Assembly (NCBI GenBank): GCA_021779855.1
Contig: JAJXZW010000010.1
Location: forward strand, 1 to 64,000
DNA: 64,000 nt
Source of the DNA: Actinomycetes bacterium
Lineage (GTDB): Bacteria > Actinomycetota > Acidimicrobiia > Acidimicrobiales > RAAP-2
Reading direction: 5' to 3'
In this document: one piece after another, positions 43,975 to 52,447 of the stretch
Layout: each line of letters begins with the position of its first letter
Numbering within the stretch: position 1 is the stretch's first letter
Made by a program: the position numbers and the translations under genes
The notes under the pieces: generated by a model
Databases searched by the model: none
Told to the model about the DNA's origin: nothing
What the model saw: the letters and a program-made list of their open reading frames with translations, nothing else

Positions 43975-45024
43975 CTAGCCCATGACGACCACGGCCCGCC
44001 CGGTGAGGGTCCCGTCGTGGAGGCGCCGGTAGGCCTCGGGAGCCTGGTCGATGGTGAAGCGCTCGACGTGCACGCGCACCTGGTGGCGCCGCGCGAGCTC
44101 GATGACCTCGATGAGCTCGCCGCGGTACCCCCAGTAGGAGGTCATCACGGGCGACTCGTAGGGGGTCGTGAAGAACCCGACCGGCACCGTCGCCCCGCCC
44201 ATGCCCAGCCCGACGATGTGGAACTCGCCGCCCACGCCGACGAGCTGCTTCGCGACGTCGAGGCTCGACTGGAAGCCGGCGAAGTCGAAGACCGCGTCGG
44301 CCCCGCGGCCGTGGGTGAGCTCACGGGCCTTGGCGACGACCCCGGGGTCGTCGGAGCGCAGCGTCTCGTCCGCGCCCGAGTCGAGGGCGAGCTTAAGCTT
44401 CGCGTCGTCGACGTCGAGGGCGACGACGCGCGCGCCCGACAGGGCCTTGATCATCTGGATCCCGACGTGACCGAGGCCACCGGCGCCGACGACGACGGCC
44501 GTCGATCCGGCCCCGAGCACCGGCAGCGCCGACTTGATCGCGTGGTACGGGGTGAGGCCGGCGTCGGTGAGGGGCGCCGCCTCGGCCGGGTCGAGGTCGA
44601 AGATCGGCACCAGGTGGCGGGCCGCGTCGACGACCATGTACTCGGCCATCGCACCCGGCGCGCCGAGGCCCGGCGCGAGGATGGCGAGCTCGGCCGCGCG
44701 CTCGCAGTAGTTCTCGTGACCCTGGGCGCACTGGTAGCAGGTCCCGCAGCCCCACGGGCCGTAGACGGCGACGGCGTCGCCCACCGCCACCCCGGTGACC
44801 CCGGCGCCGAGCTCGGCGACGACGCCCACGCCCTCGTGTCCGAGGGTGAGGGGCAGCGCGCCGAAGGTGTACTGCTCCGGGGGGATGCTCATTATAAAGA
44901 CGTCCGAGTGGCACAGCCCCGCGGCCGTGACCCGGAGCAGGACCTGGCCCGGTCCCGGTGTGGGCCGGTCGATCTCGACGACCTCGGGGTTCTGACCGAA
45001 CTCGCGATACTGCACTGCCTTCAT
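43975..45024 (-). CDS. Zinc-dependent alcohol dehydrogenase (NAD-type MDR)
   Basis: The 349-residue MDR enzyme has MKAVQYREFGQNPEVVEIDRP, GLCHSDVFIM and TLGHEGVGVVAELG for the catalytic zinc, CGTCYQCAQGHENYC for the structural zinc, and VVVGAGGLGHVGIQMIKAL for NAD. All ligands are intact. The start is ATG 45024 after AGAGAGGTGG; the frame extends to 45228, but that part is the GNAT remnant. Confidence 0.93.
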   Translation of the reverse strand: MKAVQYREFGQNPEVVEIDRPTPGPGQVLLRVTAAGLCHSDVFIMSIPPEQYTFGALPLTLGHEGVGVVAELGAGVTGVAVGDAVAVYGPWGCGTCYQCAQGHENYCERAAELAILAPGLGAPGAMAEYMVVDAARHLVPIFDLDPAEAAPLTDAGLTPYHAIKSALPVLGAGSTAVVVGAGGLGHVGIQMIKALSGARVVALDVDDAKLKLALDSGADETLRSDDPGVVAKARELTHGRGADAVFDFAGFQSSLDVAKQLVGVGGEFHIVGLGMGGATVPVGFFTTPYESPVMTSYWGYRGELIEVIELARRHQVRVHVERFTIDQAPEAYRRLHDGTLTGRAVVVMG

Positions 45025-45445
45025 GGCGATCCACCTCTCTCCCGGGGCGACCCGTCCCCTGACGGGGCGGCACTCGGGACACCTCCATCGTGGTCGCTCG
45101 GGCCTCGCGCGCGCCGGGCCGATAGTCCCAAACGGCCCGGGCCCACCTCGGCGAGGGTCGTGGTCGGTCCGGTCGCTCGGGGCGACGGCGAGCGGCCCGA
45201 GGACGCTGGCGCTGCCCCAGCGCACCACCCGCCGCCCCGGCGAGCCCGCCGTCCTCGAGGGCGACGAGGGTGTCCTCCGGAGTGGCGGGCGCGCGTGCGC
45301 ACGACGTCGGCGTCGCCGCAGGTCTGGGTGGGATCGGTCAGCCCGAGGAACGTCCCGAAGGCCACGCGGACGAGGCGGTCAGCGGCGTCGAGCTCGTCGG
45401 GGGCGACCGCGCGGATCCCCACCGCCCGGACCGTGGTGCGTTCGC
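45025..45445. other. Gap containing a GNAT remnant and the adh leader
   Basis: The minus strand holds fragments of an acetyltransferase in three frames (see 45170-45422). Nothing else is recognised. Confidence 0.5.
45170..45422 (-). pseudogene. GNAT-family acetyltransferase remnant (N-terminal third, frameshifted)
   Basis: From GTG 45422 one frame reads MGIRAVAPDELDAADRLVR and VAFGTFLGLTDPTQTCGDADVVRTRAR, a good GNAT start. The next frame then gives TPEDTLVALEDGGLAG and a third gives VRWGSASVLGPLAVAP, which continue the same domain. Two frameshifts and the loss of the remaining two thirds make it a pseudogene. Confidence 0.6.
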
Positions 45446-45973
45446 TCAGCCCGGCGCGCGACGGGGCCAGGGTCGGTAGTCGAAGGCGCACTCCACGAGC
45501 CCGTCACCGCGGTGGCGCGACCACGAGCCTCGGCGCGACCCGTGGGGCCCGACGAACGCGTAGCGGGTGGCCCGGGCGGTCACGGCCTCGCTGAATCCTC
45601 CCTCGACGAGGACCGCGACGTCGGACTCGAGCTGTTCGACGACCCGCGCGGGGTCCTCGTCGCAGGCGTCGCACCCGCACGAGGGGTACGCCGTGAGACA
45701 GGTCCGCCCGAAGAGGGCGCTGACCCCGGGGAAGTCCGTCGCGGCCAGGGTGAGGGGGGCGGCCCCGGGGTCGCCGGGGACGAGCCGGGTCACCCAGAGC
45801 GCGCTGGCGCTGAGCCCGGGCCCGAGGTCGTCGGGTCCGACGGGACCGCGCGCGACCCGGAAGTCGCGCTCGAGGCGCGCCACCAGCTCGGCCGCCCGCT
45901 CGACGACGACCCCGTAGCGCTCGGGGGCGCTGACCCGCCCGTAGGCCTCGGGCGCCGGCTCGTCGCGTCCCAT
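45446..45973 (-). CDS. DUF6226-like protein, 175 aa
   Basis: The protein begins MGRDEPAPEAYGRVSAPERYGVVVERAAELVARLERDF and contains LTAYPSCGCDACDEDPARVVEQLESDV with three Cys in CxCDxC, SRHRGDGLVECAFDYRPWP at the end. That order recalls DUF6226 proteins of actinobacteria. The CGCDAC cluster may bind a metal. The frame extends upstream to 46045 but homology begins at 45973. Confidence 0.7.
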   Translation of the reverse strand: MGRDEPAPEAYGRVSAPERYGVVVERAAELVARLERDFRVARGPVGPDDLGPGLSASALWVTRLVPGDPGAAPLTLAATDFPGVSALFGRTCLTAYPSCGCDACDEDPARVVEQLESDVAVLVEGGFSEAVTARATRYAFVGPHGSRRGSWSRHRGDGLVECAFDYRPWPRRAPG

Positions 45974-46062
45974 GCGGGCATCCTCGCACGCGCCGCCGCG
46001 GGGGAGGGCGTCGAGGCGGGGCCGACCAGGAGACGAAGGTCCCACGACCCTACGGTGAGTGC

Positions 46063-46590
46063 GTGGGAGAGAATCGTGGCGTGCACTACGTCGGGTCGCC
46101 CCGCCGCACCGTGCCGGTCGGTCGTCGCGCGCTGGGTGCGCGCGGGCTCCTCGTGGGCCTCACCGTCGCGGCCGCCCTCGCGCTCGGCCCGAGCGCCGGG
46201 GCGGCGACGTGGTCGTGGCGGGCCGCCGGCACCCTGGCCGACCCCGTCGTCTGCCCCCGGCCGGGCCACGCGCTCGGCCGGACGATCTGCGCCTACCGCC
46301 TGCCCGACGCGCCGCGCGCGACCGGCCCCGAGGTCATCACGGTGACGGTCACCAACGGCGCCTCGCGGCGCGCCTGCTACGGGCTCTCGGTCTCGACCAG
46401 CGTGGCCGCGGGGCTGCGCCAGCTCTGCGTGGGCGCGCACCGCACGGGCCGGCTGCGCCTCGTGGGGGCCGCGGGCACCTGGCGCGCGACGCGCCTCGAG
46501 CTCTTCACCACGAGCGGCTCGCCGAGCCGGCCGATCGCCCCCCAGCGGTCCCTCGGCCGCAGCCCCTTCGTGGTGCGCGCCTCGTCGTGA
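46063..46590 (+). CDS. Putative secreted protein, 175 aa
   Basis: An Arg-rich N-terminus precedes a signal-type hydrophobic segment (LLVGLTVAAALALGPSAGA). The mature part has four Cys (VVCPRP, TICAYR, ACYGLS, LCVGAH) and beta-rich alternation. No family recognised. TACGGT (46051-46056) is 6 nt before GTG 46063, and the stop overlaps the MpaB-family gene in GTGA. Confidence 0.65.
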   Translation: MGENRGVHYVGSPRRTVPVGRRALGARGLLVGLTVAAALALGPSAGAATWSWRAAGTLADPVVCPRPGHALGRTICAYRLPDAPRATGPEVITVTVTNGASRRACYGLSVSTSVAAGLRQLCVGAHRTGRLRLVGAAGTWRATRLELFTTSGSPSRPIAPQRSLGRSPFVVRASS

Positions 46591-47405
46591 CGGCCCTCGA
46601 CGACCTCGTGGAGCGCCGCCTCCTCACGGGGCTCACCCTCGTGGGGGCCGCGGCGAACGTCGTGATGCAGCTCTCGCTCGCCCCGGTCGGGCGGGCCGTG
46701 CTCGAGAGCCGCGTCGAGTCCGGGGCGCTCACCCGTCATCCGGTCAAGCGCACCCGCACGACGCTCAGCTACCTGGCCCTCGCCATGTTCGGTACCGAGG
46801 ACGAGCGCGCCTGGCTCGGCCGCGAGGTGTCGCGCCAGCACCGCAGCGTGCGCTCGGGCGCGTCGAGCCCGGTCGCCTACGACGCCTTCGACCCGGCCCT
46901 CCAGCTCTGGGTGGCGGCCTGCCTCTACCGGGGCGGACTCGACGTCCTCACCCTCTACGGCGAGGCGCCGGACGAGTCCACCCTCGACGCCCTCTACGAG
47001 CGCTCGGCCCGCCTGGCGACGGCCCTGCAGGTGCCCCCCGAGGCCTGGCCGGCGACCCGGACCGACTTCGACGCGTACTGGGAGGCGCGCCGCGCCGAGC
47101 TCTCGGTGGACGAGGCGACCCGGCGCTACCTCGTCGACCTCCTCACCCTGGGCTTCCTGCCCCGGCCCCTCGCCCGGCTCCTCGGCCCCTGGCACGCCCG
47201 GGTGAGCCTCGCGCTGCTCGACCCGCCGTTCCGGGCGCTGCTCGGGCTCGACCTCGGCGCGGCCGAGGAGGCGCGGGCCCGTCGTCAGCTGGTCGGCCTC
47301 GCCCGCCTCTACCGGTTGTTGCCGACGGCTCTCGCGCGCGTGCCGTTCAACTGGGTGCTCGCCGACGCCCGGGCCCGCCGGGCGCGGGGCCGGCCTCTCA
47401 CCTGA
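46587..47405 (+). CDS. DUF2236 / MpaB-family oxygenase-like protein
   Basis: The 272-residue protein has RTRTTLSYLALAMFGTEDE, VSRQHRSVRSG and YDAFDPALQLWVAACLYRGGLDVLTLYGE, the conserved core of the ER-bound oxygenase MpaB/latex-clearing protein family, with His residues that bind b-type heme in characterised members. The substrate is unknown. It is translationally coupled to the preceding secreted protein. A second member is at 61157. Confidence 0.8.
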   Translation: MTALDDLVERRLLTGLTLVGAAANVVMQLSLAPVGRAVLESRVESGALTRHPVKRTRTTLSYLALAMFGTEDERAWLGREVSRQHRSVRSGASSPVAYDAFDPALQLWVAACLYRGGLDVLTLYGEAPDESTLDALYERSARLATALQVPPEAWPATRTDFDAYWEARRAELSVDEATRRYLVDLLTLGFLPRPLARLLGPWHARVSLALLDPPFRALLGLDLGAAEEARARRQLVGLARLYRLLPTALARVPFNWVLADARARRARGRPLT

Positions 47406-49313
47406 TCAGCCCTGGACGTAGCGCACGCGGCAGCGCTGGCCGTTCCTGAAGACGAGGGTGAAGACGAAGACGCCGTTGCGCGAGCCGCGCCACACGCTCA
47501 CGCGCAAGACGAGCAGGGTGCCGGTGTCGTGGGCGACGACCACCCGGGTGCCGGGGTGGCTCGTGACCCGGGGCCGGCCGTAGAAGCCCGAGCCGGTGAC
47601 CGTGAGGATCCGGGTGCGCCCGGCGATGGCCCGCCCGATGACCGCGACGGCGCGCGGCGGCGAGGGCAGGGTGGTGGTCGTGGTCGGCGGCGGGGGCGTC
47701 GTCGTCGTGGTGGTGGTCGCGGCCGCCGGGGTCACGGTGAGGGTGAAGGCGAAGGTGCCCGCGTCGCCGGTCGTGTCGGTGACCGTGCCGGCCACGGGGT
47801 AGGTCCCCGGCGCGAGGGTGCCCGACGCCGTGACCAGACCGGTCGCCGAGACGACGAGGGCGGGCTGGCCGGAGGTCTGGGCGTAGGTGATCGGCCCGAG
47901 GTTCGCCCCCACGTCGAGCTGCACGCTGTAGGTGGCGCTCTGGCCCGCCGGCACGCTCGCGCGCAGCGGCGGGCGCTGGACGAGCTGTCCGACCGTGAGG
48001 GTGAAGGTGAAGGTCCCGGTGTCGCCGAGCGTGTCGCTCACCGTGCCGCCGGCGCTGTAGGTGCCCGCGGGCAGCGTCCCCGAGGTGGTGAGCAGGCCGC
48101 TGGCCGAGACGAGCAGTTGGGGCTGGCCGGAGGTCTGGGCGAAGGTCGGCGGGTCGGCCGGGTTCGCGGCGGTGACCGCGAGCTGGGTGGAGTAGTGGGC
48201 CGACCCGCTGACCTTGACCCGTCCGGTGGTGGGGAGCTGCTGGACGAGCTGGCCCACGTCGAGGGTGACCTGGAAGCTGCCGGTGTCCCCGGAGGCGTCG
48301 GTGATCGTCCCGGCCGCGCTGTAGCTGCCCTGGGGCAGCGTCCCCGAGGTGGTGAGCAGGCCGCTGGCCGAGACGAGCAGTTGGGGCTGGCCGGTGCTCT
48401 GGGCGTAGGTGACCGCGCCCGAGGCGTTGTCGGCCACGAGCTGCTGGCTGAAGCCGAGCGACCCGGCCGTCGAGACCGAGATCGTCACGGGCGCCTCCAC
48501 GAGGCCGCAGGCGTAGTCGCCGTCGTAGCCCTGGGACGGGTACTGGATCAGGGCCACCCGGCCGCCGGTGAACGACGTGGTGGTGCAGGCGTCAACGGCC
48601 TGGGTGAGGCTCGCCGCGAGCCCGGGGACCCACACCGGGATCCCGGCGAAGGCCGAGGTCACCCCCATGATCGCACTCCACTGGCGGACCGTCGAGTAGA
48701 TGCCGACCTGGGTCGCCCCGGCGCTCTGGAGGTAGCCGAGCATCCCCCGGAGGGACGCTTGGTCGTAGGACTGGTTGGCGGCGTTGTTGGCGTAGAGGCC
48801 CCCGGTCGTCTCCCACTGGTTGGCCGTCTCGACGTCGAGCCACCAGTGGGCGGCGTTGGCGGCGGCGCCCGGCGAGGCCGCGCCGTCTTGGGCCTCGGCG
48901 CTGAGCACCGCGGCGTACGACGCGCTCGCCATGTTCCAGCCGTAGTCGTAGGCGCAGGCGGTCGAGTTGTTCCCCGTGCAGGCCTGGGGGGTGGCCTGGC
49001 TCACGGGCCAGTCCGGGGCGCCGGCCGGGCCCGGGTTCTGGGTGTTGAGGTAGAAGGCCGGGGCGGCGTTGGCGGCGTCCTGGGCCCAGACGAGCTCGAA
49101 GGCGAGGCACGGGTTGGTCGAGAAGCCGTGCCCGTTGTTCACCCCGACGATCCCGAAGCCGGGGCTCGGGGGCAGGGTGTGACCGCACTGGGGGAAGCTG
49201 ACGTCGAAGCCCACCGACACCGGGGAGGGCGCCGTGGCGGCCGAGGCGGTGACCGGGCTCGCCAGGCCGACGAGGCACAGGGCGAGGAGGAGGCGGCGCA
49301 GGGGACGCGGCAC
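47406..49313 (-). CDS. Secreted GH25-like (Rv2525c/DUF1906-type) protein with Ig-like repeats
   Basis: The 635-residue protein has a signal peptide (LRRLLLALCLVGLASPVTASA), then a glycoside-hydrolase-like barrel (VSVGFDVSFPQCGHTLP, WWLDVETANQWET, YSTVRQWSAIMG, ALIQYPSQGYDGDYACG). Three ~88-residue Ig-like repeats follow (GLLTTSGTLP..Y.AAGTITDASGDTG), then a Thr/Pro linker and a terminal beta-domain. It is probably exported to the cell surface. Glu in LDVETAN fits a catalytic acid. The start is GTG 49313. Confidence 0.82.
   Translation of the reverse strand: MPRPLRRLLLALCLVGLASPVTASAATAPSPVSVGFDVSFPQCGHTLPPSPGFGIVGVNNGHGFSTNPCLAFELVWAQDAANAAPAFYLNTQNPGPAGAPDWPVSQATPQACTGNNSTACAYDYGWNMASASYAAVLSAEAQDGAASPGAAANAAHWWLDVETANQWETTGGLYANNAANQSYDQASLRGMLGYLQSAGATQVGIYSTVRQWSAIMGVTSAFAGIPVWVPGLAASLTQAVDACTTTSFTGGRVALIQYPSQGYDGDYACGLVEAPVTISVSTAGSLGFSQQLVADNASGAVTYAQSTGQPQLLVSASGLLTTSGTLPQGSYSAAGTITDASGDTGSFQVTLDVGQLVQQLPTTGRVKVSGSAHYSTQLAVTAANPADPPTFAQTSGQPQLLVSASGLLTTSGTLPAGTYSAGGTVSDTLGDTGTFTFTLTVGQLVQRPPLRASVPAGQSATYSVQLDVGANLGPITYAQTSGQPALVVSATGLVTASGTLAPGTYPVAGTVTDTTGDAGTFAFTLTVTPAAATTTTTTTPPPPTTTTTLPSPPRAVAVIGRAIAGRTRILTVTGSGFYGRPRVTSHPGTRVVVAHDTGTLLVLRVSVWRGSRNGVFVFTLVFRNGQRCRVRYVQG
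48071..48394 (-). repeat. Identical 60-bp blocks in two adjacent Ig-like repeats
   Basis: Bases 48071-48130 and 48335-48394 are identical over 60 bp at a 264-bp (88-codon) spacing. The surrounding repeats are less similar, which suggests recent gene conversion or duplication. Confidence 0.85.
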
Positions 49314-49375
49314 CCCATCGAATCTACGACGACGACCCGGGCCGTTTGGGCTCCGGGCTTTACAAGCCCCTGTGT

Positions 49376-49828
49376 TCACCACCCGCCGGGCTGGCAGCCG
49401 TACTGGTCGGGCACCCAGCCGCCGGTGACGCGCATGCCCACCAGCACCTGGGCCAGCCGGCCGGCCTGCCCGGCGACCGAGGCGAACCGGCGGCCGCCGT
49501 ACTGGGCCCAGGTGGAGTTGAGGAAGCCGATGCCCGAGTAGACCGGTCCGACCATGTGCCAGTTGCCGTTCACCTCGCACACCGCCACGCGCTGCCACTG
49601 ATCGAGCAACCCGCCGAGGGTCGTGCGGCGCTGGGCGGCCAGGTGCACCACGGCCCGGCGCAGCGACCGGGCCCGCACGAGCGCCGGGCTCGGGGGGTGG
49701 GCGATGTGTCGCACCACCCGGGCCGGTGCGGGGGCCGCGTGGTCGGGCGCGGGGGCCCCCGAGATCGTGGCGGGCACGGCCGCCGCGGTCACGACCGACA
49801 TCATCACCGCCGACAGTCTTCGTCGCAT
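49376..49828 (-). CDS. Secreted Rpf-like transglycosylase-domain protein
   Basis: The 150-residue protein has a signal segment (RLSAVMMSVVTAAAVPATISG), a helical spacer (RARSLRRAVVHLAAQ) and a C-terminal domain WQRVAVCEVNGNWHMVG, continuing YSGIGFLNSTWAQYGG to VTGGWVPDQYGCQPGGW. This matches the resuscitation-promoting factor fold, with a catalytic Glu in CEVNGNW and a disulfide Cys pair. It should cleave peptidoglycan. The family signature NGNW and the terminal GW are conserved. GAGGAGT precedes ATG 49828. Confidence 0.8.
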   Translation of the reverse strand: MRRRLSAVMMSVVTAAAVPATISGAPAPDHAAPAPARVVRHIAHPPSPALVRARSLRRAVVHLAAQRRTTLGGLLDQWQRVAVCEVNGNWHMVGPVYSGIGFLNSTWAQYGGRRFASVAGQAGRLAQVLVGMRVTGGWVPDQYGCQPGGW

Positions 49829-50031
49829 GGTCACTCCTCGTCCCGGGTGCGTTCGGGCACCCGTCACGGCGTCGTCCGTCCCGGGGGTTCGTGGGGGCGG
49901 GCCACTCGGTCCACCCCGAGGGGTGCGGCGACCTCATGTCAGCGCGTGATCGGCCCATTCTAGGGCGTGACGGGGGTCGTCCGTGACCTCACACCCCTAT
50001 TGACCAGGAGTTATATATTCACATCATCGCT

Positions 50032-50056
50032 CCGGGGGCCCTTGGTGGGCCCCCGG
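50032..50056 (-). terminator. Hairpin downstream of the DUF4232-like gene
   Basis: CCGGGGGCCC (50032-50041) pairs with GGGCCCCCGG (50047-50056) over a 5-nt loop. It is 27 nt after the stop of the minus-strand gene at 50083, and is followed by A/T-rich sequence. Confidence 0.5.
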
Positions 50057-50082
50057 GAGGACGAGAAGGCTCGTGAAGGCGC

Positions 50083-50622
50083 TCACGAGGTCGGCACGCC
50101 GGTGCGGCCCGGGACCACGAGTTGGACGTGGGTCGAGGCCTGGGACGTGCACACGCTGATGGCGAGTCTCACGTAGGCCGGCCCGGCGAACGAGCCGAGG
50201 CGCACGCGCACTCCCCAGGCCCGACGGGCGTGGCAGAGGGCGACGGGGTAGTTGCCGGTCTCGGCGACGCCGAAGGCGCTCGCCACCGACTGCCCGCGGC
50301 GCAGGACGTGGCGTGCGGGCAGCTGGCCGATCGAGTCGTTGCGCGCCGGCGGGCCGACCGGGTGGTGGGCGGCCGTCACCGCCTGGACGCTCGGCACGCC
50401 CCAGATCGCGCAGGCCGCCCCGCGGTCGGTGAAGACGAGCGGGACGTAGATCGTGCCCGCGGCGCCCTCGGACACCCCGGTCGTGACCCGGATCTGGCCC
50501 GGTCGGCACGAGGGGACGGCGGTGCTCGCCGCGACCGGGCCGGTCCCGGCCGCGACGAGCCCCGTCGCCAGGGCGAGACAGCCCGCGACCACGAGGGCGG
50601 CGAGTCGGTGGCGGACGGTCAT
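50083..50622 (-). CDS. Secreted DUF4232-like protein, 179 aa
   Basis: A signal segment (LAALVVAGCLALATGLVAAG) precedes a domain with PSCRPGQIRVTTG, GTIYVPLVFTDRGAACAIWGVPSVQAV and SICTSQ near the end. The C-x-(I/L)-x-G-x-P segment and the paired Cys recall DUF4232. Function unknown. It lies 10 nt downstream of another secreted protein and probably forms an operon with it. Confidence 0.72.
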   Translation of the reverse strand: MTVRHRLAALVVAGCLALATGLVAAGTGPVAASTAVPSCRPGQIRVTTGVSEGAAGTIYVPLVFTDRGAACAIWGVPSVQAVTAAHHPVGPPARNDSIGQLPARHVLRRGQSVASAFGVAETGNYPVALCHARRAWGVRVRLGSFAGPAYVRLAISVCTSQASTHVQLVVPGRTGVPTS

Positions 50623-50631
50623 GGGGCCTCC

Positions 50632-51096
50632 TTAGGTCGTGGGGGACGGACGATCGATGAGCCGGCGGATCAGGTCGAAGGCAGCGAGGAGGTGGGGCCC
50701 GCCGAGGGACGGGGCGACCACGCGCGCGCCCTCGACGACGGTGGCCTTGGGGCAGCCACCGAGCTGGAAGCTCACCTCGGCGTAGGGCGCGGGCGCCCCG
50801 CGGCGGTAGAAGGCGAGGACCCAGGGCACCATCAGGTCGTCGGGGCACACCGGCGCCGGGCGGTAGACGGGCAGGGCGTTCACGAGCCGGCGCACGCGGG
50901 CTATCACCGCCTCGTTCCGGCTCGAGCCGGTCGGGCCCTGGGACGCGCCCTCGCGCAGCGTGACGAGGGTCGCCCCGGGGCCGATGCGGCCCCGGGGCGG
51001 CGCCGGGGCGGCCGTCGCCGGCGCGCCGAGGAGGAGGCTCGCGATCGCGAGGGCCGTGGCGGTCGCGGCGAGGCGTCGGCGCGGGTTCGCTCCCAT
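50632..51096 (-). CDS. Putative secreted protein, 154 aa
   Basis: An N-terminal signal (RRRLAATATALAIASLLLGAPATAAP) is followed by a compact domain with two Cys (PVCPDDLMVPWVLAFYR and LGGCPKATVV). No family recognised. The start is ATG 51096. The frame is open upstream but without a plausible start. Confidence 0.62.
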   Translation of the reverse strand: MGANPRRRLAATATALAIASLLLGAPATAAPAPPRGRIGPGATLVTLREGASQGPTGSSRNEAVIARVRRLVNALPVYRPAPVCPDDLMVPWVLAFYRRGAPAPYAEVSFQLGGCPKATVVEGARVVAPSLGGPHLLAAFDLIRRLIDRPSPTT

Positions 51097-51178
51097 GACC
51101 AGAGTCTGTCCGAACCGGGCTCGCTCTTGCGGGCGATCGGGGGGCCTCCCGCGACGGCCTAGAGTCGGCGGCGAGGCC

Positions 51179-52447
51179 ATGGGTATATCGGTCAGTCCCA
51201 TCGCCGGGCTCGACCCGGCCATCAACGACCTGCGGGCGCGCGCGGCCCGCCTCGTCAACGAGGCGATCCTGCCCTACGAGGACGAGCTCTGGCGCGCTCC
51301 GCGCGAGGCCGAGATCAGCGACGACGAGCGCGCGCGCCGTCGCCGCGCGAGCCGGGCCCGGCGCGAGGAGATCCGCGCCGCCGTCGCCGAGGCCGGCCTG
51401 TGGGCGCCCCACCTGCCGGCCGAGTACGGCGGGGCGGGCCTCGACTTCCTCTCGCTCGCCTACCTCTACGAGATCCTCGCCTACGCCGTGGGCGGGCCGA
51501 CGCTCTTCGGCATCGCCGCGCCCAACTCCGGCAACGCCTCGGTGCTCGTGAAGTACGGCACCGAGGAGCAGAAGCGCAAGTGGCTGGTGCCCCTCGTGGC
51601 GGGCGAGCTGGAGTCGGGCTTCTCGATGACCGAGCCCGAGCACGCCGGCTCGGACCCGCGCTCGATCACGACCGAGGCGGTGCGCGACGGCGACCACTGG
51701 GTCATCAACGGCCACAAGTGGTTCACCTCCAACGGCGTGGACGCCGACTTCTTCATCGTGATGTGCCGGGCCGTCGACCCGAGCGGCGAGTACGGCCCCT
51801 CCGGGCGCATGGCCCAGATCATCGTGCCGGCCGACACCGCCGGGGTGAACATCGTGCGGGGTATCGGCATCTTCGGCCTCCCCACCTCGGACCACTGCGA
51901 GATCCGCTACGAGGACGTGCGCGTGCCGCTCGAGAACCTGCTGGGCCGGGTCGGCGAGGGCCACCAGGCGGCCCAGGACCGCCTCGGCGCCGGCCGGGTC
52001 TACCACTGCATGAACGCGGTGGGCCAGATGTGGCGGGCCTTCGACCTCATGGTCGAGCGGGTTCTCGTCCGCGAGGTCCACGGGGGCCTCTTGAAGGACA
52101 AGCAGTTCGTCCAGGGCTTCATCGCCGACAGCTACCTCGACCTGCAGTCGGCCCGGCTGATGACCATCGACGCGGCCGACAAGGTGGCCACCGGCAGCCC
52201 CCAGGCGCGCACCGCGATCTCGGCGATCAAGGTCTTCGTGCCCGACGCCTTCCACCGCGTGGTGGACCGGGCGATCCAGGTCTGGGGCGGGGCCGGGGTC
52301 TCCAACGACCTGCCGCTCGCCCAGATGTACCTCTCCGCGCGGGTCCTGCGCCTGGCCGACGGCCCCGACGAGGTGCACCGCATCCTCATGGCAAAGAACG
52401 TCGTGCACCACTACGAGTCCGGTGGCACCTGGGACTTCGGCGCCTAG
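51179..52447 (+). CDS. Acyl-CoA dehydrogenase
   Basis: The 422-residue flavoenzyme has GLWAPHLPAEYGGAGLDFLS, MTEPEHAGSDPRSITTEAVRDGDHWVINGHKWFTSNG (FAD and substrate loops), RIGIFG-like VRGIGIFGLPTSDHCEI and the C-terminal VWGGAGVSNDLPLAQMYLSARVLRLADGPDEVHR. It probably acts on a branched or long acyl-CoA. TAGAGT (51160-51165) lies 13 nt before ATG 51179. Confidence 0.92.
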   Translation: MGISVSPIAGLDPAINDLRARAARLVNEAILPYEDELWRAPREAEISDDERARRRRASRARREEIRAAVAEAGLWAPHLPAEYGGAGLDFLSLAYLYEILAYAVGGPTLFGIAAPNSGNASVLVKYGTEEQKRKWLVPLVAGELESGFSMTEPEHAGSDPRSITTEAVRDGDHWVINGHKWFTSNGVDADFFIVMCRAVDPSGEYGPSGRMAQIIVPADTAGVNIVRGIGIFGLPTSDHCEIRYEDVRVPLENLLGRVGEGHQAAQDRLGAGRVYHCMNAVGQMWRAFDLMVERVLVREVHGGLLKDKQFVQGFIADSYLDLQSARLMTIDAADKVATGSPQARTAISAIKVFVPDAFHRVVDRAIQVWGGAGVSNDLPLAQMYLSARVLRLADGPDEVHRILMAKNVVHHYESGGTWDFGA

